64,000 nucleotides of DNA from JABFSC01 sp031389045. Its GTDB lineage: Bacteria > Desulfobacterota > Binatia > Bin18. Shown piece after piece: positions 17,001 through 24,825 of this stretch. The translations under genes were made by a program, and so were the position numbers. The stretch's first letter is position 1. Each line of letters starts with the position of its first letter. The notes beneath the pieces are model-generated. The model searched no databases and was not told the origin of the DNA. It saw only the letters and a program-made list of their open reading frames with translations. The stretch is from NCBI GenBank assembly GCA_031389045.1, contig JANMSE010000193.1, forward strand, positions 8,949 to 72,948. Direction: 5' to 3'.

Positions 17001-17147
17001 GGAAAGCGAAGAAAATCGCAACGTCCCCTATTCCGCAAAGCATTGGAAAAGGCCGGGACGGATCATGTGACGATCTGGCTGACAAAAAGTGAGACGAAGG
17101 AGGCGGTCGTGGAACTGGAGCAGCTTGCCCGTGAGGTACTGTCGTAG
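17001..17147 (+). pseudogene. remnant of a coding region (C-terminal tail only)
   Basis: An open frame without a start codon reads GKRRKSQRPLFRKALEKAG, then DHVTIWLTK and a helical ELEQLAREVL ending at TAG 17145. The AGxDHVTxWL and terminal LAREVL pattern resembles the last beta-strand and helix of LLM-class oxidoreductases, several of which occur in this window, but the fragment is too short to be sure. The surrounding 16942-17223 has no other gene. Confidence 0.35.
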
Positions 17148-17161
17148 GACATGAATCGCGC

Positions 17162-17190
17162 TCATCCTGAGTCCGGCGGGCTCAGGATGA
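17162..17190. repeat. TCATCCTGAG palindrome (REP-like)
   Basis: TCATCCTGAG and CTCAGGATGA form a 10-bp stem with a 9-base loop, in the gap between the remnant at 17001 and the GFA gene. It lies downstream of the minus-strand GFA gene and could act as its terminator, though no T-tract follows. Confidence 0.5.
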
Positions 17191-17223
17191 ACGCGGCGGT
17201 GGGCTATTCTCATCTCGGCTGGT

Positions 17224-17661
17224 TCAGCCGCCAAACGTGCCGTCCGGATAGTCGGCGAAGCAGGCAATGTCGTCGGGCAGCGTCAACCACGGTTGTCCTG
17301 CTGAGCACCAGACGCTAAAGCGCGGCTTGATGTGGCTCTTGTCGTCCAAGGTCCCGCCCATCATGGAGCGAATCTCCGGATACCGTTCAAGCGTGATGGA
17401 CACGGCTGAGCCGCAGGTCGGACAGAAATGCCGCCAAAGCCGCTGCTCACCGTCAACTTTTGCCTCATACGTAGCGAGGGTGCCTTCAATCGTCACGGCC
17501 TCTTTGGGAAAAATGACGCCAATGAGAAAGGCCGAGCCCGACTGGCGCTGACATCGGTCACATTGACAGAGTCCGATGGTGGTCGGTTCGCCGTCGTAGC
17601 GATAGTGGACCGCTCCGCACAGGCAGCGGCCGGTTCCTCCGGTTGTTTGTGATTGGGTCAT
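17224..17661 (-). CDS. GFA (CENP-V) domain protein
   Basis: A 145-residue zinc protein of the glutathione-dependent formaldehyde-activating enzyme-like fold. Cysteine sites are CLCG near residue 12, CQCDRC near 33 and CPTCGS near 80. Members of this large family mostly lack proven activity. The start at MTQSQT (17661) lies two bases from where restriction-enzyme-like coding sequence ends, so this gene sits at a recombination junction. No operon partner is evident. Confidence 0.85.
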   Translation of the reverse strand: MTQSQTTGGTGRCLCGAVHYRYDGEPTTIGLCQCDRCQRQSGSAFLIGVIFPKEAVTIEGTLATYEAKVDGEQRLWRHFCPTCGSAVSITLERYPEIRSMMGGTLDDKSHIKPRFSVWCSAGQPWLTLPDDIACFADYPDGTFGG

Positions 17662-17662
17662 T

Positions 17663-17857
17663 GATGTAGTCCTCGACGAGAACGTAAAGGGCGTAGTGAT
17701 TGGCAAAGGCGCCACGGGCCTTCGAGCCGCGATTCGCTGAACGGGTTTTGAAGTTCAGGTATTGCAGGAGGGGGCTCTTCTCGAACAGATCATCCGTGAG
17801 GCCACCAAACCGACGGCGGAGAATCTCAAGCATCGCGGCGGTGAATGCGTGCTTCAT
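17663..17857 (-). pseudogene. truncated type II restriction endonuclease (first ~65 codons)
   Basis: The frame starts with an ATG overlapping the methyltransferase stop and reads MLEILRRRFGGL, then LLQYLNFKTRSANRGSKARG and FANHYALYVLVEDYI. This is the N-terminal signature I associate with type II endonucleases paired with adenine methyltransferases. Homology-like sequence stops at codon 65, and the frame then runs antisense-like into the GFA gene. At 65 codons it must be non-functional. The methyltransferase upstream is intact, so this is a decayed restriction-modification system. The family name is from memory. Confidence 0.7.
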
Positions 17858-18747
17858 TTGGTGGGTCCGAAGAGATCGCCGGTGTCCGAATCAACACCCT
17901 GGGTCGCCCCCCTCCCATTGCGGCGGACATGGGATTTTCGTGGCGCCCTCAGTGGCTCACCGTCAAGTTCGGTCCTGATACCGAGGCGTCGAAGGCCAAT
18001 CTTGACGTACTCCCGCTCCCGCTCAATCCCGATAAATCGCCTCCCGAGGCGCTTTGCCACGGCACCGGTGGTGAACGTCCCGGCGAACGGATCAAGCACG
18101 AGATCTCCGGGGTTGCTACTTGCGAGGACAATCCGTTCGAGGAGCACTTCGGGTTTCTGCGACGGATGTTCCTCGTACTCATCCATGCGGTAGCGCACAC
18201 GGGGGAAGAGCCAGACATTACCCGGCACCTTCATGTCGTTATAGACCGCCGGCACGGGTTTGCGGTAGTCGATCAGCTTCCTGACCCCGCCAGTCTTCGC
18301 TTCCACGGTAATAGCATCGGAATTGAAGGTATAGTGGTCGGGGTCCTTCACGACATGGAGGATGGGCTCGTAGAGTGAACCAAAGTACTTTCTGGCTTGG
18401 ACGCCGAAGCTGTCGTATACCCATACGATTCTGGACAAAATCGCGAGTCGGGATCGGAGGTACAGGTCGATGTGAGGCATGGCCTGCGTACTCGTCATGA
18501 CGTACAGGGTTCCACCCGGAGCGAGCTTTCTTATACACAGGTCCAGCCAACGAGCGCACCACTCGGCGTAGGCATCGTCACTCTCCCATCGGTCACGGAA
18601 ACTGCTGAACCACTTGCCGATATTGTACGGAGGATCAGCAAAGATCAGATTGACCTCCGTATCTCCCACGACTGCGCCCAAGAGATCAAGGGCATCTCCA
18701 TGCACGACAGTGGCCCCGTTGGTTTCGTATGTAAATTCCGATGACAC
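17854..18747 (-). CDS. YhdJ-like DNA adenine methyltransferase (beta class)
   Basis: A 297-residue site-specific methyltransferase. Motif IV IFADPPYNIGKW is near residue 36 and precedes motif I LDPFAGTFTTGAVAKRLGR, giving the beta-class order. HGDALDLL, SRIVWVYDSFGVQARK, YGS/FGSLYEPILHVVKD and KVPGNVWLFPRVRYRMDEYEEHP follow E. coli YhdJ closely. YhdJ methylates ATGCAT at the second adenine, so the same target is inferred here. I chose the GTG at 18747, preceded by AGAGG; a TTG at 18780 is the alternative. It overlaps the truncated endonuclease start by four bases. Confidence 0.88.
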   Translation of the reverse strand: MSSEFTYETNGATVVHGDALDLLGAVVGDTEVNLIFADPPYNIGKWFSSFRDRWESDDAYAEWCARWLDLCIRKLAPGGTLYVMTSTQAMPHIDLYLRSRLAILSRIVWVYDSFGVQARKYFGSLYEPILHVVKDPDHYTFNSDAITVEAKTGGVRKLIDYRKPVPAVYNDMKVPGNVWLFPRVRYRMDEYEEHPSQKPEVLLERIVLASSNPGDLVLDPFAGTFTTGAVAKRLGRRFIGIEREREYVKIGLRRLGIRTELDGEPLRAPRKSHVRRNGRGATQGVDSDTGDLFGPTK

Positions 18748-18792
18748 GCGTTTTTCCTCTGTTCGGAGCCCTTCCCGCAAGCGTAGCGCTTT

Positions 18793-19419
18793 TCACGCCG
18801 AGCTGGTCTTGGATGTCCCGTTGCGCAATGCCGACATTTCAGCTTCAAGCTCGGCAATACGGTCGCGTAACTTCCGCACCGTTGGCGCCAAGTCTTCGGC
18901 GGTGACCCGCGGCGTAATGTGTTGTGGACAATTGCTGTCCCACGCCTCAATGTGAAAACGGAAGACTCGCTCTGGCCGCGCCTCATAGGTCGGATCGGCC
19001 AACTGTTCCAACAACGTCGGGTCATGCTCAATGACCTCGGCGCGGCCCCAGATTTTGATCCGTTGGCGGTTGATATAGTCCATCAGGAAAATGAACGCCT
19101 TGTCGTTCTCGGTCAGGTTCCCCATTGAGATGTACTGTCGGTTCCCGCTGAAGTCGGCGAAGGCCAGCGTGTGCTCGTCTAGGACTTTGAGGAATCCCTT
19201 GGGGCCTCCCCGGTGCTGGATGTAGGGCTGTCCTTCGCTGTTAGCCGTCGCCAGATAGAACGAATCCCGTTCAGCAATGAAGGCAACGAGGTCTGGAGTG
19301 ACGGCATGCCGCCAGCCGCCCTTTTGTTCCATGTGGGCGTAGCCGGCGCGGGAGCCGAGTCGTGCTTGGATGGTTTTGACCGCCGGGGTAAAAGCGATAT
19401 CACTGGTGATCTGTTTCAT
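18793..19419 (-). CDS. pyridoxamine 5'-phosphate oxidase-family FMN protein
   Basis: A 208-residue protein with the split-barrel FMN-binding pattern: DSFYLATANSEGQPYIQHRGG near residue 52, LAFADFSGNRQYISMGNL near 87, and FIFLMDY...RIKIWGRAEV. It resembles pyridoxamine phosphate oxidase-related general oxidoreductases of about 200 residues, not PdxH itself. The C-terminal helix (LRDRIAELEAEMSAL) looks like a coiled coil. It lies 46 bases upstream of the methyltransferase start on the same strand. Confidence 0.82.
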   Translation of the reverse strand: MKQITSDIAFTPAVKTIQARLGSRAGYAHMEQKGGWRHAVTPDLVAFIAERDSFYLATANSEGQPYIQHRGGPKGFLKVLDEHTLAFADFSGNRQYISMGNLTENDKAFIFLMDYINRQRIKIWGRAEVIEHDPTLLEQLADPTYEARPERVFRFHIEAWDSNCPQHITPRVTAEDLAPTVRKLRDRIAELEAEMSALRNGTSKTSSA

Positions 19420-19654
19420 GCTGGGGTCTCCTGATTACGCTGATTGATGGAGTGTCTTCACTTCTTGGCGCATCACTTTCTGACACTCGCCTGTCGTCGT
19501 TTCAACTATCCTCTCCCGCAACTCACGCAACGCCACGTCCAGCTCCCCCAGAGTTACCAGTGACCGGTAGTGTAATGCTCAGGTTGTCACTCATGCCCAG
19601 AGCTTAGCGCAATTCTCAAAAACCTCCCAGGAAATGAGCGAACCATGAGGTCTT

Positions 19655-19692
19655 AAACTCCGAACTCCGAACGGTCCTGGACTCCGAACTGC
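19655..19692. repeat. ACTCCGA repeat (complement of the GGAGTTC family)
   Basis: ACTCCGA, ACTCCGA, ACGGTCC, TGGACTC, CGAACTG: 7-nt units in opposite orientation to those at 13074. The array runs up to the last codons of the LLM gene at 19696. Between 19420 and 19654 I see no convincing gene, only a start-less 45-codon open frame on the minus strand. Confidence 0.65.
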
Positions 19693-19695
19693 CTG

Positions 19696-20574
19696 CTACT
19701 GCTCGCCGTGCTTCGCCACGACATCATTGGCGAAACGCTCCATCGCATTCGTGATGTTGCGGTCTCGTAACGCATGAACGTTAATCAACAGCCGCTGGAT
19801 GCCCAGCTCTTCGTAGACGGGGAGACTCTCGACCCCTTCGCGGTGGTAATTCCAGTAAGCGGTAATCTCCAAATCGCGTGGGTTCCGCCCCTGCTTGGCG
19901 CACTCTTCGGTGAGCGCTCGCATGTGCGTGCGATAGTCGTCGAGGTCCTTGCCGATGACATACCAGCCATCGCCATAGCGCACGGTGCGCCGAATCGCCG
20001 AGGGGCTAATGCCACCAATCACCAGCGGCACGCCTCCGGCCTGCGCGGGCTTGGGGCGCATCATGAAGTTTTGCCACTGCACGAACTCGCCCTGAAAGTT
20101 GACCTCTTCGCCACTCCACACCGCCTTGAGCGCACGCAGGTACTCGTCCGCCCGTTTGCCACGGCGCTCGAACGGCACGCCAATCGCGGTGAACTCTTCC
20201 TTCAACCAGCCAATGCCCACACCGAGCATCAGCCGCCCCTTGGAGAGATGGTCAATCGACGAAGCCCATTTGGCGAGGTACAGCGGGCTCATCTGCGGCA
20301 GGATGTTGACCCCGGTCCCCAGCCGTAGACGGGTGGTGGCCGACGCGATAAAGGTCAACGCCACTAGCGGATCAATAATCGCGGCATCGGGTGGGAATGG
20401 CAGCTTCCCATCGGGGTTATACGGATACACCGACGTATACGTCTTGGGAATGATGACGTGTTCCGCCGTCCACACGGATTCATAGCCCAACGCTTCCGCG
20501 CGTTGCACGAACGGAATCACCACGTCCGGGTCAGCAAACAGATGTAGGTTGATGGGAACAATGCCAAATTTCAT
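19696..20574 (-). CDS. LLM-class flavin/F420-dependent oxidoreductase
   Basis: A 292-residue luciferase-like TIM-barrel protein of the F420-dependent Rv/MSMEG type. MKFGIVPINL starts the barrel, SVWTAEHVIIP near residue 38 carries the flavin-site His, and RLRLGTGVNILPQ, LMLGVGIGWLKEEF and GGISPSAIRRTVRYGDGW are family blocks. The ATG at 20574 follows GGAGG. These enzymes oxidise or reduce small organic substrates with F420 or FMN; neither cofactor nor substrate is fixed by the sequence. Four relatives lie at 50187-58037. Confidence 0.9.
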   Translation of the reverse strand: MKFGIVPINLHLFADPDVVIPFVQRAEALGYESVWTAEHVIIPKTYTSVYPYNPDGKLPFPPDAAIIDPLVALTFIASATTRLRLGTGVNILPQMSPLYLAKWASSIDHLSKGRLMLGVGIGWLKEEFTAIGVPFERRGKRADEYLRALKAVWSGEEVNFQGEFVQWQNFMMRPKPAQAGGVPLVIGGISPSAIRRTVRYGDGWYVIGKDLDDYRTHMRALTEECAKQGRNPRDLEITAYWNYHREGVESLPVYEELGIQRLLINVHALRDRNITNAMERFANDVVAKHGEQ

Positions 20575-20618
20575 AAACGTCCTCCAATTGCGGGGCACAA
20601 CTCTGAGAAAGAAAGCGT

Positions 20619-20843
20619 ATGGAAGATGTCATTATTGATGTCGTTGTCAATGGGCGCGTCCTGCTGCCGGGGGAAATTCCAGCGGCGGTCACGCAGGTCA
20701 TCGCGGCCACGCTGGCCACGGACGCGCCGCCACAAGAGATTGAGCACGAAGGGGTCCGCTATTGGTGGGCGGTGCGGCCTTGTGTCCCCCTGAACCTCGA
20801 AGGTGCCGCGCCTTTGCTTGCGCTTCTCCGAGGGCAGTGGTAA
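20619..20843 (+). CDS. hypothetical protein, 74 residues
   Basis: A small acidic protein with alternating hydrophobic strands (VIIDVVVNGR) and EHEGVRYWWAV. No family is recognised and there is no signal peptide. It is divergent from the LLM gene and 44 bases before the universal stress protein, so it could be its leader gene. Purine-rich GAGAAAGAAAG precedes the ATG. Confidence 0.5.
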   Translation: MEDVIIDVVVNGRVLLPGEIPAAVTQVIAATLATDAPPQEIEHEGVRYWWAVRPCVPLNLEGAAPLLALLRGQW

Positions 20844-20887
20844 GGCGACGGCAACGTTGTCACTCTGCCAATGAAACGGAGGTCGCG

Positions 20888-21727
20888 ATGATTAAGAATA
20901 TCCTCTTCGCGCTTGATGGCTCCGAGCACTCGAAAACGGCACTACGCTATGCGCTGTGGCTCGCGTCACAGTTTCGCGCCCACATCTCGGGGCTCCATGT
21001 CATTGACATCGTCTCGGTGGAAGGCCCATTTTTTCAGGACCTCTCCGGCGCGTTCGGTTTTGAGCCCTACCTTGATGTCGCTGGCAAAGTGCGCAGGGCG
21101 CTGCATGATCGTGGTCAGTTTCTCCTGCAAGAATTCACGACCACCTGTCAGGAGCAAGGGGTGTCCTGCGAGACGGCGCTGGTCACTGGGATTGTGGCGA
21201 ACGAAATCAGCGAGCATGCGCGCACCGCGGACCTCGTCATCATTGGACATCGGGGGACCAACGAACAGTTCTCAACTGGTCTGTTGGGCGGGACCGCGGA
21301 AAGCATCACGCGCAAAAGCCCACGCCCAGTGTTCATCACCCCGATGCAATTTCAGCCGCCCAGCAAGCCGTTGCTCGCGTATGACGGCAGCTCACGCGCT
21401 AGCACGGTCATGCACAGCGCCGCTGAGTTTTGTTCGGCGCTGAACCTGCCGTTGACGGTGTTGACTGTCACACCGCGTGAAAAGAGTGGTGAGGAGAAAA
21501 TTCTGGAAGAGGCGCGACACTATCTCAGCTCGTATGATCTCAAGCCGACGCTGCTGTCCGTGACGGGTCACGCGAATCAACGCATTATCGAGTATCTCAA
21601 GGAACACGGGCACGACCTATTGTTCATCGGGGCGTATGGCCATAGTCGCATCATTGAAATGGTGCTCGGCAGCACGACGGAATATGTGCTGCGCAATGCC
21701 CCGTGTCCGGTGTTTTTGTCGCGCTGA
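20888..21727 (+). CDS. tandem-domain universal stress protein
   Basis: A 279-residue protein with two UspA domains. The first (1-145) opens with ILFALDGSEHSKTAL and has the ATP loop GHRGTNEQFSTGLLGGTAES. The second (155-279) opens with LLAYDGSSRASTVM and ends GAYGHSRIIEMVLGSTTEY. Both G-x2-G-x9-G(S/T) nucleotide patterns are near complete, so ATP binding is likely. The ATG at 20888 is the natural domain start; an earlier one at 20762 overlaps the small gene upstream. Confidence 0.92.
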   Translation: MIKNILFALDGSEHSKTALRYALWLASQFRAHISGLHVIDIVSVEGPFFQDLSGAFGFEPYLDVAGKVRRALHDRGQFLLQEFTTTCQEQGVSCETALVTGIVANEISEHARTADLVIIGHRGTNEQFSTGLLGGTAESITRKSPRPVFITPMQFQPPSKPLLAYDGSSRASTVMHSAAEFCSALNLPLTVLTVTPREKSGEEKILEEARHYLSSYDLKPTLLSVTGHANQRIIEYLKEHGHDLLFIGAYGHSRIIEMVLGSTTEYVLRNAPCPVFLSR

Positions 21728-21746
21728 GTGCCGAGGAGTTATCAGC

Positions 21747-21869
21747 ATGATGGACCAAAAACATGTGGCGGACGAGGTATTAGCCATAGAGGAAGAGACG
21801 GCGGACTTGCAAGAGGCCAAGGCGCTGCTTGAAAGTCTGTCGTCGGCTGAACGTGCCACGGCTTCATAA
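21747..21869 (+). CDS. possible small acidic protein, 40 residues
   Basis: A short frame after GAGGAG, reading MMDQKHVADEVLAIEEETADL and a helical leucine-rich end. It follows the universal stress gene by 19 bases and could be a helical partner. No family is recognised; it may be chance. Confidence 0.35.
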   Translation: MMDQKHVADEVLAIEEETADLQEAKALLESLSSAERATAS

Positions 21870-21903
21870 GTGATTGCTCGTCGGACTCCCCTGTGCTTCT
21901 TCT

Positions 21904-21936
21904 ATTTTTGCCTTTTGCCTTTTGCCTTTTGATTTC
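21904..21936. repeat. heptameric TTTTGCC repeat
   Basis: Four 7-nt units TTTTGCC, TTTTGCC, TTTTGCC, TTTTGAT after the small frame at 21747. The rest of 21870-22030 has only the ribosome-binding site of the radical SAM gene. Confidence 0.7.
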
Positions 21937-22030
21937 GGCCTTCCGCCTCACCCTTGCGACGGCACCCACGCGCCGCTAAGATTCGCCGACTCAACAATTT
22001 TAACAAGACGTTATCAAACGTGGAGGATGA

Positions 22031-23026
22031 ATGCGGTATCCGCTACATGTGACGACCGACATGATGAAGTGGCAGGCCAAAAACAAGCTGCAAGGCCGGA
22101 AACGGTACCCCGTGGTCTTGATGCTGGAGCCACTCTACACCTGCAACCTCGCCTGCGTCGGCTGTACTCCGGAACGCCATTCCGGCGATCTCAAGGATCG
22201 CTTAACCCTCTCCGAGAGTCTGCAAGCCGTCGATGAATCTGGCGCTCCCATTGTCTCGATCTGTGGTGGCGAACCAACCATTTATCCCGAACTGCCGGAA
22301 CTGGTGAGCCAGATTATTGACCGCAAACGCCACGTCATCATTTGCACCAACGCGCTATTACTCGAACGCTTCCTCAATAAATCCCAGCCACACAAACGGG
22401 TGACCATCAACGTTCACCTTGATGGCATGCGCGAGACCCATGACTTTGTCTGCGCGCGTGAAGGCGTGTTCGATAAAGCCATCGAAATGATCAAGCTGGG
22501 CAAGCAGCTCGGCTATACGGTCTGCACCAATACGACCGTCTATAAAGAGACCCAGATGGAAGAGATCGAGCAGATGTTCTCGATGCTCACGACGCTGGGT
22601 ATCGACAACATGCTCGTCTCTCCTGGCTATCACTATGAAAAAGTGCAGGACGACCACTTTCTCTTTCGACAGGAGATTCACCAAAAGTTCCGCCGCGTGC
22701 TGGAACTCTCCAAAAAATATCGACTCGGGTCGACGCCGCTCTTCTTGGAGTTCGCCGCCGGAGAACGGGAATATCCCTGCACGCCGTGGGGCAATGTCAC
22801 CCGCACGCCCTTCGGCTGGAAAGGCCCCTGCTATCTAATCGGCGAAAAGTATTTCAAGACCTGGGAGGAGTTCTGGAACGGTGTGGACTGGAACTATTGG
22901 GAAACCCGGCGGGACCCGCGCTGTCAGAACTGCCTTATGCATTCGGGCTTCGAAGCCTCGGTGACCCGCACCTTCCCCGAAAGCACCAAAGATGTGGTGA
23001 AAATGGCCCGCTGGATGTTTTCGTAG
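22031..23026 (+). CDS. hpnH: HpnH-type radical SAM protein (adenosyl-hopene transferase-like)
   Basis: A 331-residue radical SAM enzyme. The cluster motif CNLACVGC (CxxxCxxC) near residue 38, ESGAPIVSICGGEP and IDRKRHVIICTN follow HpnH. The C-terminal GPCYLIGEKYFKTWEEF and RCQNCLMHSGFEAS match the HpnH DUF3463 region with its extra cysteines. HpnH joins the 5'-deoxyadenosyl moiety to diploptene, the first step toward C35 hopanoids. No squalene-hopene cyclase or other hpn gene is in the window, so a paralogous role is possible. An alcohol dehydrogenase gene follows by 15 bases. Confidence 0.88.
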   Translation: MRYPLHVTTDMMKWQAKNKLQGRKRYPVVLMLEPLYTCNLACVGCTPERHSGDLKDRLTLSESLQAVDESGAPIVSICGGEPTIYPELPELVSQIIDRKRHVIICTNALLLERFLNKSQPHKRVTINVHLDGMRETHDFVCAREGVFDKAIEMIKLGKQLGYTVCTNTTVYKETQMEEIEQMFSMLTTLGIDNMLVSPGYHYEKVQDDHFLFRQEIHQKFRRVLELSKKYRLGSTPLFLEFAAGEREYPCTPWGNVTRTPFGWKGPCYLIGEKYFKTWEEFWNGVDWNYWETRRDPRCQNCLMHSGFEASVTRTFPESTKDVVKMARWMFS

Positions 23027-23041
23027 GGAGGCGTGACGAAC

Positions 23042-24076
23042 ATGGCGGTGATGAAGGTCGCGCGTCTCTATGACTCCTCGGACATTCGGTTCGAGGACGA
23101 GCCCATTCCGCAAGTTGGCCCCGGTGAAGCGCTGGTCAAGACCCGTGCCTGTGGCATCTGCTCTGGCGATGTCATGGGGTGGTACATGAAGAAGAAAGCA
23201 CCGCTGGTGTTTGGTCACGAACCCGCGGGCGAAATCGTCGCGGTCGGCTCAGGCGTGACCGCTGTTCGCCCTGGCGATCGCGTCTTTGTCCATCATCATG
23301 CGCCCTGTTTCACCTGTCGTGCGTGTCAGCGTGGAGAATTCGTCCAGTGCACAACCTGGCGCTCGTCACGCATCGTGCCCGGTGGCATGGCGGAGTATTT
23401 TCTTGTCCCCAAGGAAAATCTCGCTGGTGACACCTTGCGACTACCAGATGATCTGTCTTTCGCCGACGGTTCGTTGGTGGAACCCGCCGCATGCGTGGTG
23501 AAGTCACTGCGCAAGTCTGGCCTGCAAGGCGGGGAGAGCGTGTTCATTATCGGGCTGGGCATCATGGGCCAGCTTCATGTCGCGCTGGCGCGGCAGGCCA
23601 ATGCCGGACAGATCATCGGCACGGATTTCGTCGCATATCGTCGCGAGAAAGCGCGGCAGCTTGGCGCGGACATCTCCTTCGATCCAGCTCAAGGAGATGT
23701 CGTGGAGCAATTGCGGGCACACACACAAGGGGCAATGGCGGAGGTGGTGATTGTCGGCCCAGGGTCCGTTGAGGCGATGGAACTGGGGCTGCGTTGCGTG
23801 GCCAAAGGGGGAACGGTGGTGCTGTTCACGACCAGCACGCCAGAGGCGCGGCTGGCGGTTTCGCCCTACGATCTCTATTTCAACGAGATTCGTTTAATCC
23901 CCAGCTATTCATGTGGACCGAACGATACCCGCGAAGCGCTCCAGTTGATTCGTGACGGGGTGGTCACGGCGGACAAATTCATTACCCACCGCTATCCATT
24001 CGCGGCCCTGCACGACGCCTATCGGACCGCGTCCGAAGCCCGCGACTCAATCAAGACCATTATTGAATTTGCATAG
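23042..24076 (+). CDS. zinc-dependent alcohol/polyol dehydrogenase
   Basis: A 344-residue MDR-family enzyme. The catalytic zinc Cys is in RACGICSGD near residue 37, GHEPAGEI carries the His-Glu pair, and CFTCRACQRGEFVQC is the structural zinc lobe. The cofactor motif is GLGIMGQLHVALARQ. It resembles sorbitol/threonine dehydrogenase-like members. The ATG at 23042 is ten bases from GGAGG, so a GTG at 23033 is unlikely. Its close spacing with the HpnH gene suggests it acts on the same pathway, possibly an aldehyde/alcohol step of the hopanoid side chain; that is inference. Confidence 0.88.
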   Translation: MAVMKVARLYDSSDIRFEDEPIPQVGPGEALVKTRACGICSGDVMGWYMKKKAPLVFGHEPAGEIVAVGSGVTAVRPGDRVFVHHHAPCFTCRACQRGEFVQCTTWRSSRIVPGGMAEYFLVPKENLAGDTLRLPDDLSFADGSLVEPAACVVKSLRKSGLQGGESVFIIGLGIMGQLHVALARQANAGQIIGTDFVAYRREKARQLGADISFDPAQGDVVEQLRAHTQGAMAEVVIVGPGSVEAMELGLRCVAKGGTVVLFTTSTPEARLAVSPYDLYFNEIRLIPSYSCGPNDTREALQLIRDGVVTADKFITHRYPFAALHDAYRTASEARDSIKTIIEFA

Positions 24077-24096
24077 ACGACGCGGAAATTTCGCAT

Positions 24097-24136
24097 AAAA
24101 AAAGGCGACGCATCCTTAGTAGGGATGCGCCGCCTT
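24097..24136 (-). terminator. Rho-independent terminator for the lipoprotein gene, shared with the convergent dehydrogenase
   Basis: AAGGCGACGCATCC and GGGATGCGCCGCCTT form a 14-bp stem with one mismatch and a TTAGTA loop. A run of seven A on the + strand (24097-24103) gives a T-tract when read leftward. It lies between the convergent genes ending at 24076 and 24160. Confidence 0.85.
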
Positions 24137-24159
24137 GTCAAGGAAAGATCACACGGAAT

Positions 24160-24426
24160 CTACTTATTCATGTCTCCCGTGACCCTGCTCTCCATACGAG
24201 AGGCGGCATCTTCGGCTCTCTTCACCGCGGCTTCAACCCGTGCGGCTGCGGCTTCCGCCCGCCTCGCCGCCTCTTCGGAACGACTTGCTGACGCACTCGC
24301 CGCCTGAGCGGATGCCGTCCAGGTATCGTTTGGCGGTGAGGATTGTTTCGCCGCGCATCCCGAACCAAGCACGGCCAATAATGCTCCCGCCGCGATTCCA
24401 GTTGTTACCTTACGCAAATTTCGCAT
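24160..24426 (-). CDS. Lpp/OprI-like alanine-zipper lipoprotein
   Basis: An 88-residue protein with a signal peptide and a cysteine in LAVLGSGCAAK (a loose lipobox). An Ala-rich heptad region (SASASASRSEEAARRAEAA...) should form a trimeric alanine zipper. The C-terminus is Met-Asn-Lys. Lpp and OprI are tethered to the outer membrane by the lipid and, through a C-terminal lysine, to peptidoglycan; this protein has the same plan. It is a tandem paralog of the gene at 24483. Confidence 0.8.
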   Translation of the reverse strand: MRNLRKVTTGIAAGALLAVLGSGCAAKQSSPPNDTWTASAQAASASASRSEEAARRAEAAAARVEAAVKRAEDAASRMESRVTGDMNK

Positions 24427-24482
24427 TCTGCTTACCCCTTTCTTGAGGAAGGCCGCGTTATCAGAACCTCATCACGCGGAAT

Positions 24483-24743
24483 TTACTTCCGCATGCTTTT
24501 CATGGTCATTGCTTCGATCCGCGAGGCCGCATCTTCCGCCCGCTTCGCTGCCGCTTCCACCCGCGCGGCGGCGGCTTCAGACCGTTTTGCCGCCTCCTCC
24601 GACCGGCTGGCCGAAGCACTGGCCGACTGAGCGGCGGCAGTCCAAGTGTCTTGTGGTGGTTGCGAGGCTGTGCATCCCGCCCCAAGGACGGCCAACAGCG
24701 CGGCCCCTGCAACACCAGTTGTGATTTTGCTCAAATTCAACAT
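24483..24743 (-). CDS. Lpp/OprI-like alanine-zipper lipoprotein, paralog
   Basis: An 86-residue copy with the same signal/lipobox (LAVLGAGCTAS), an almost identical zipper (SASASASRSEEAAKRSEAA) and C-terminal Met-Arg-Lys. The two proteins differ mostly in the linker after the cysteine and in the C-terminal ten residues. It lies just downstream of groEL, about 80 bases from its stop, and has GGAAGGGAG upstream of its start. Duplicate small lipoproteins suggest dosage or differential regulation. Confidence 0.8.
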   Translation of the reverse strand: MLNLSKITTGVAGAALLAVLGAGCTASQPPQDTWTAAAQSASASASRSEEAAKRSEAAAARVEAAAKRAEDAASRIEAMTMKSMRK

Positions 24744-24825
24744 TCTTTGTACTCCCTTCCTGATATAATGCGGTTATTTTTGCACACTTTGAGGAATCAC
24801 TCAAACAGTGCGCGTGCCGTGTTCT

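Noticed and set aside
19420..19695. Possible small gene on the minus strand upstream of the PNPOx-like gene
   Set aside because: The 45-codon open frame has no start codon and no recognisable similarity.
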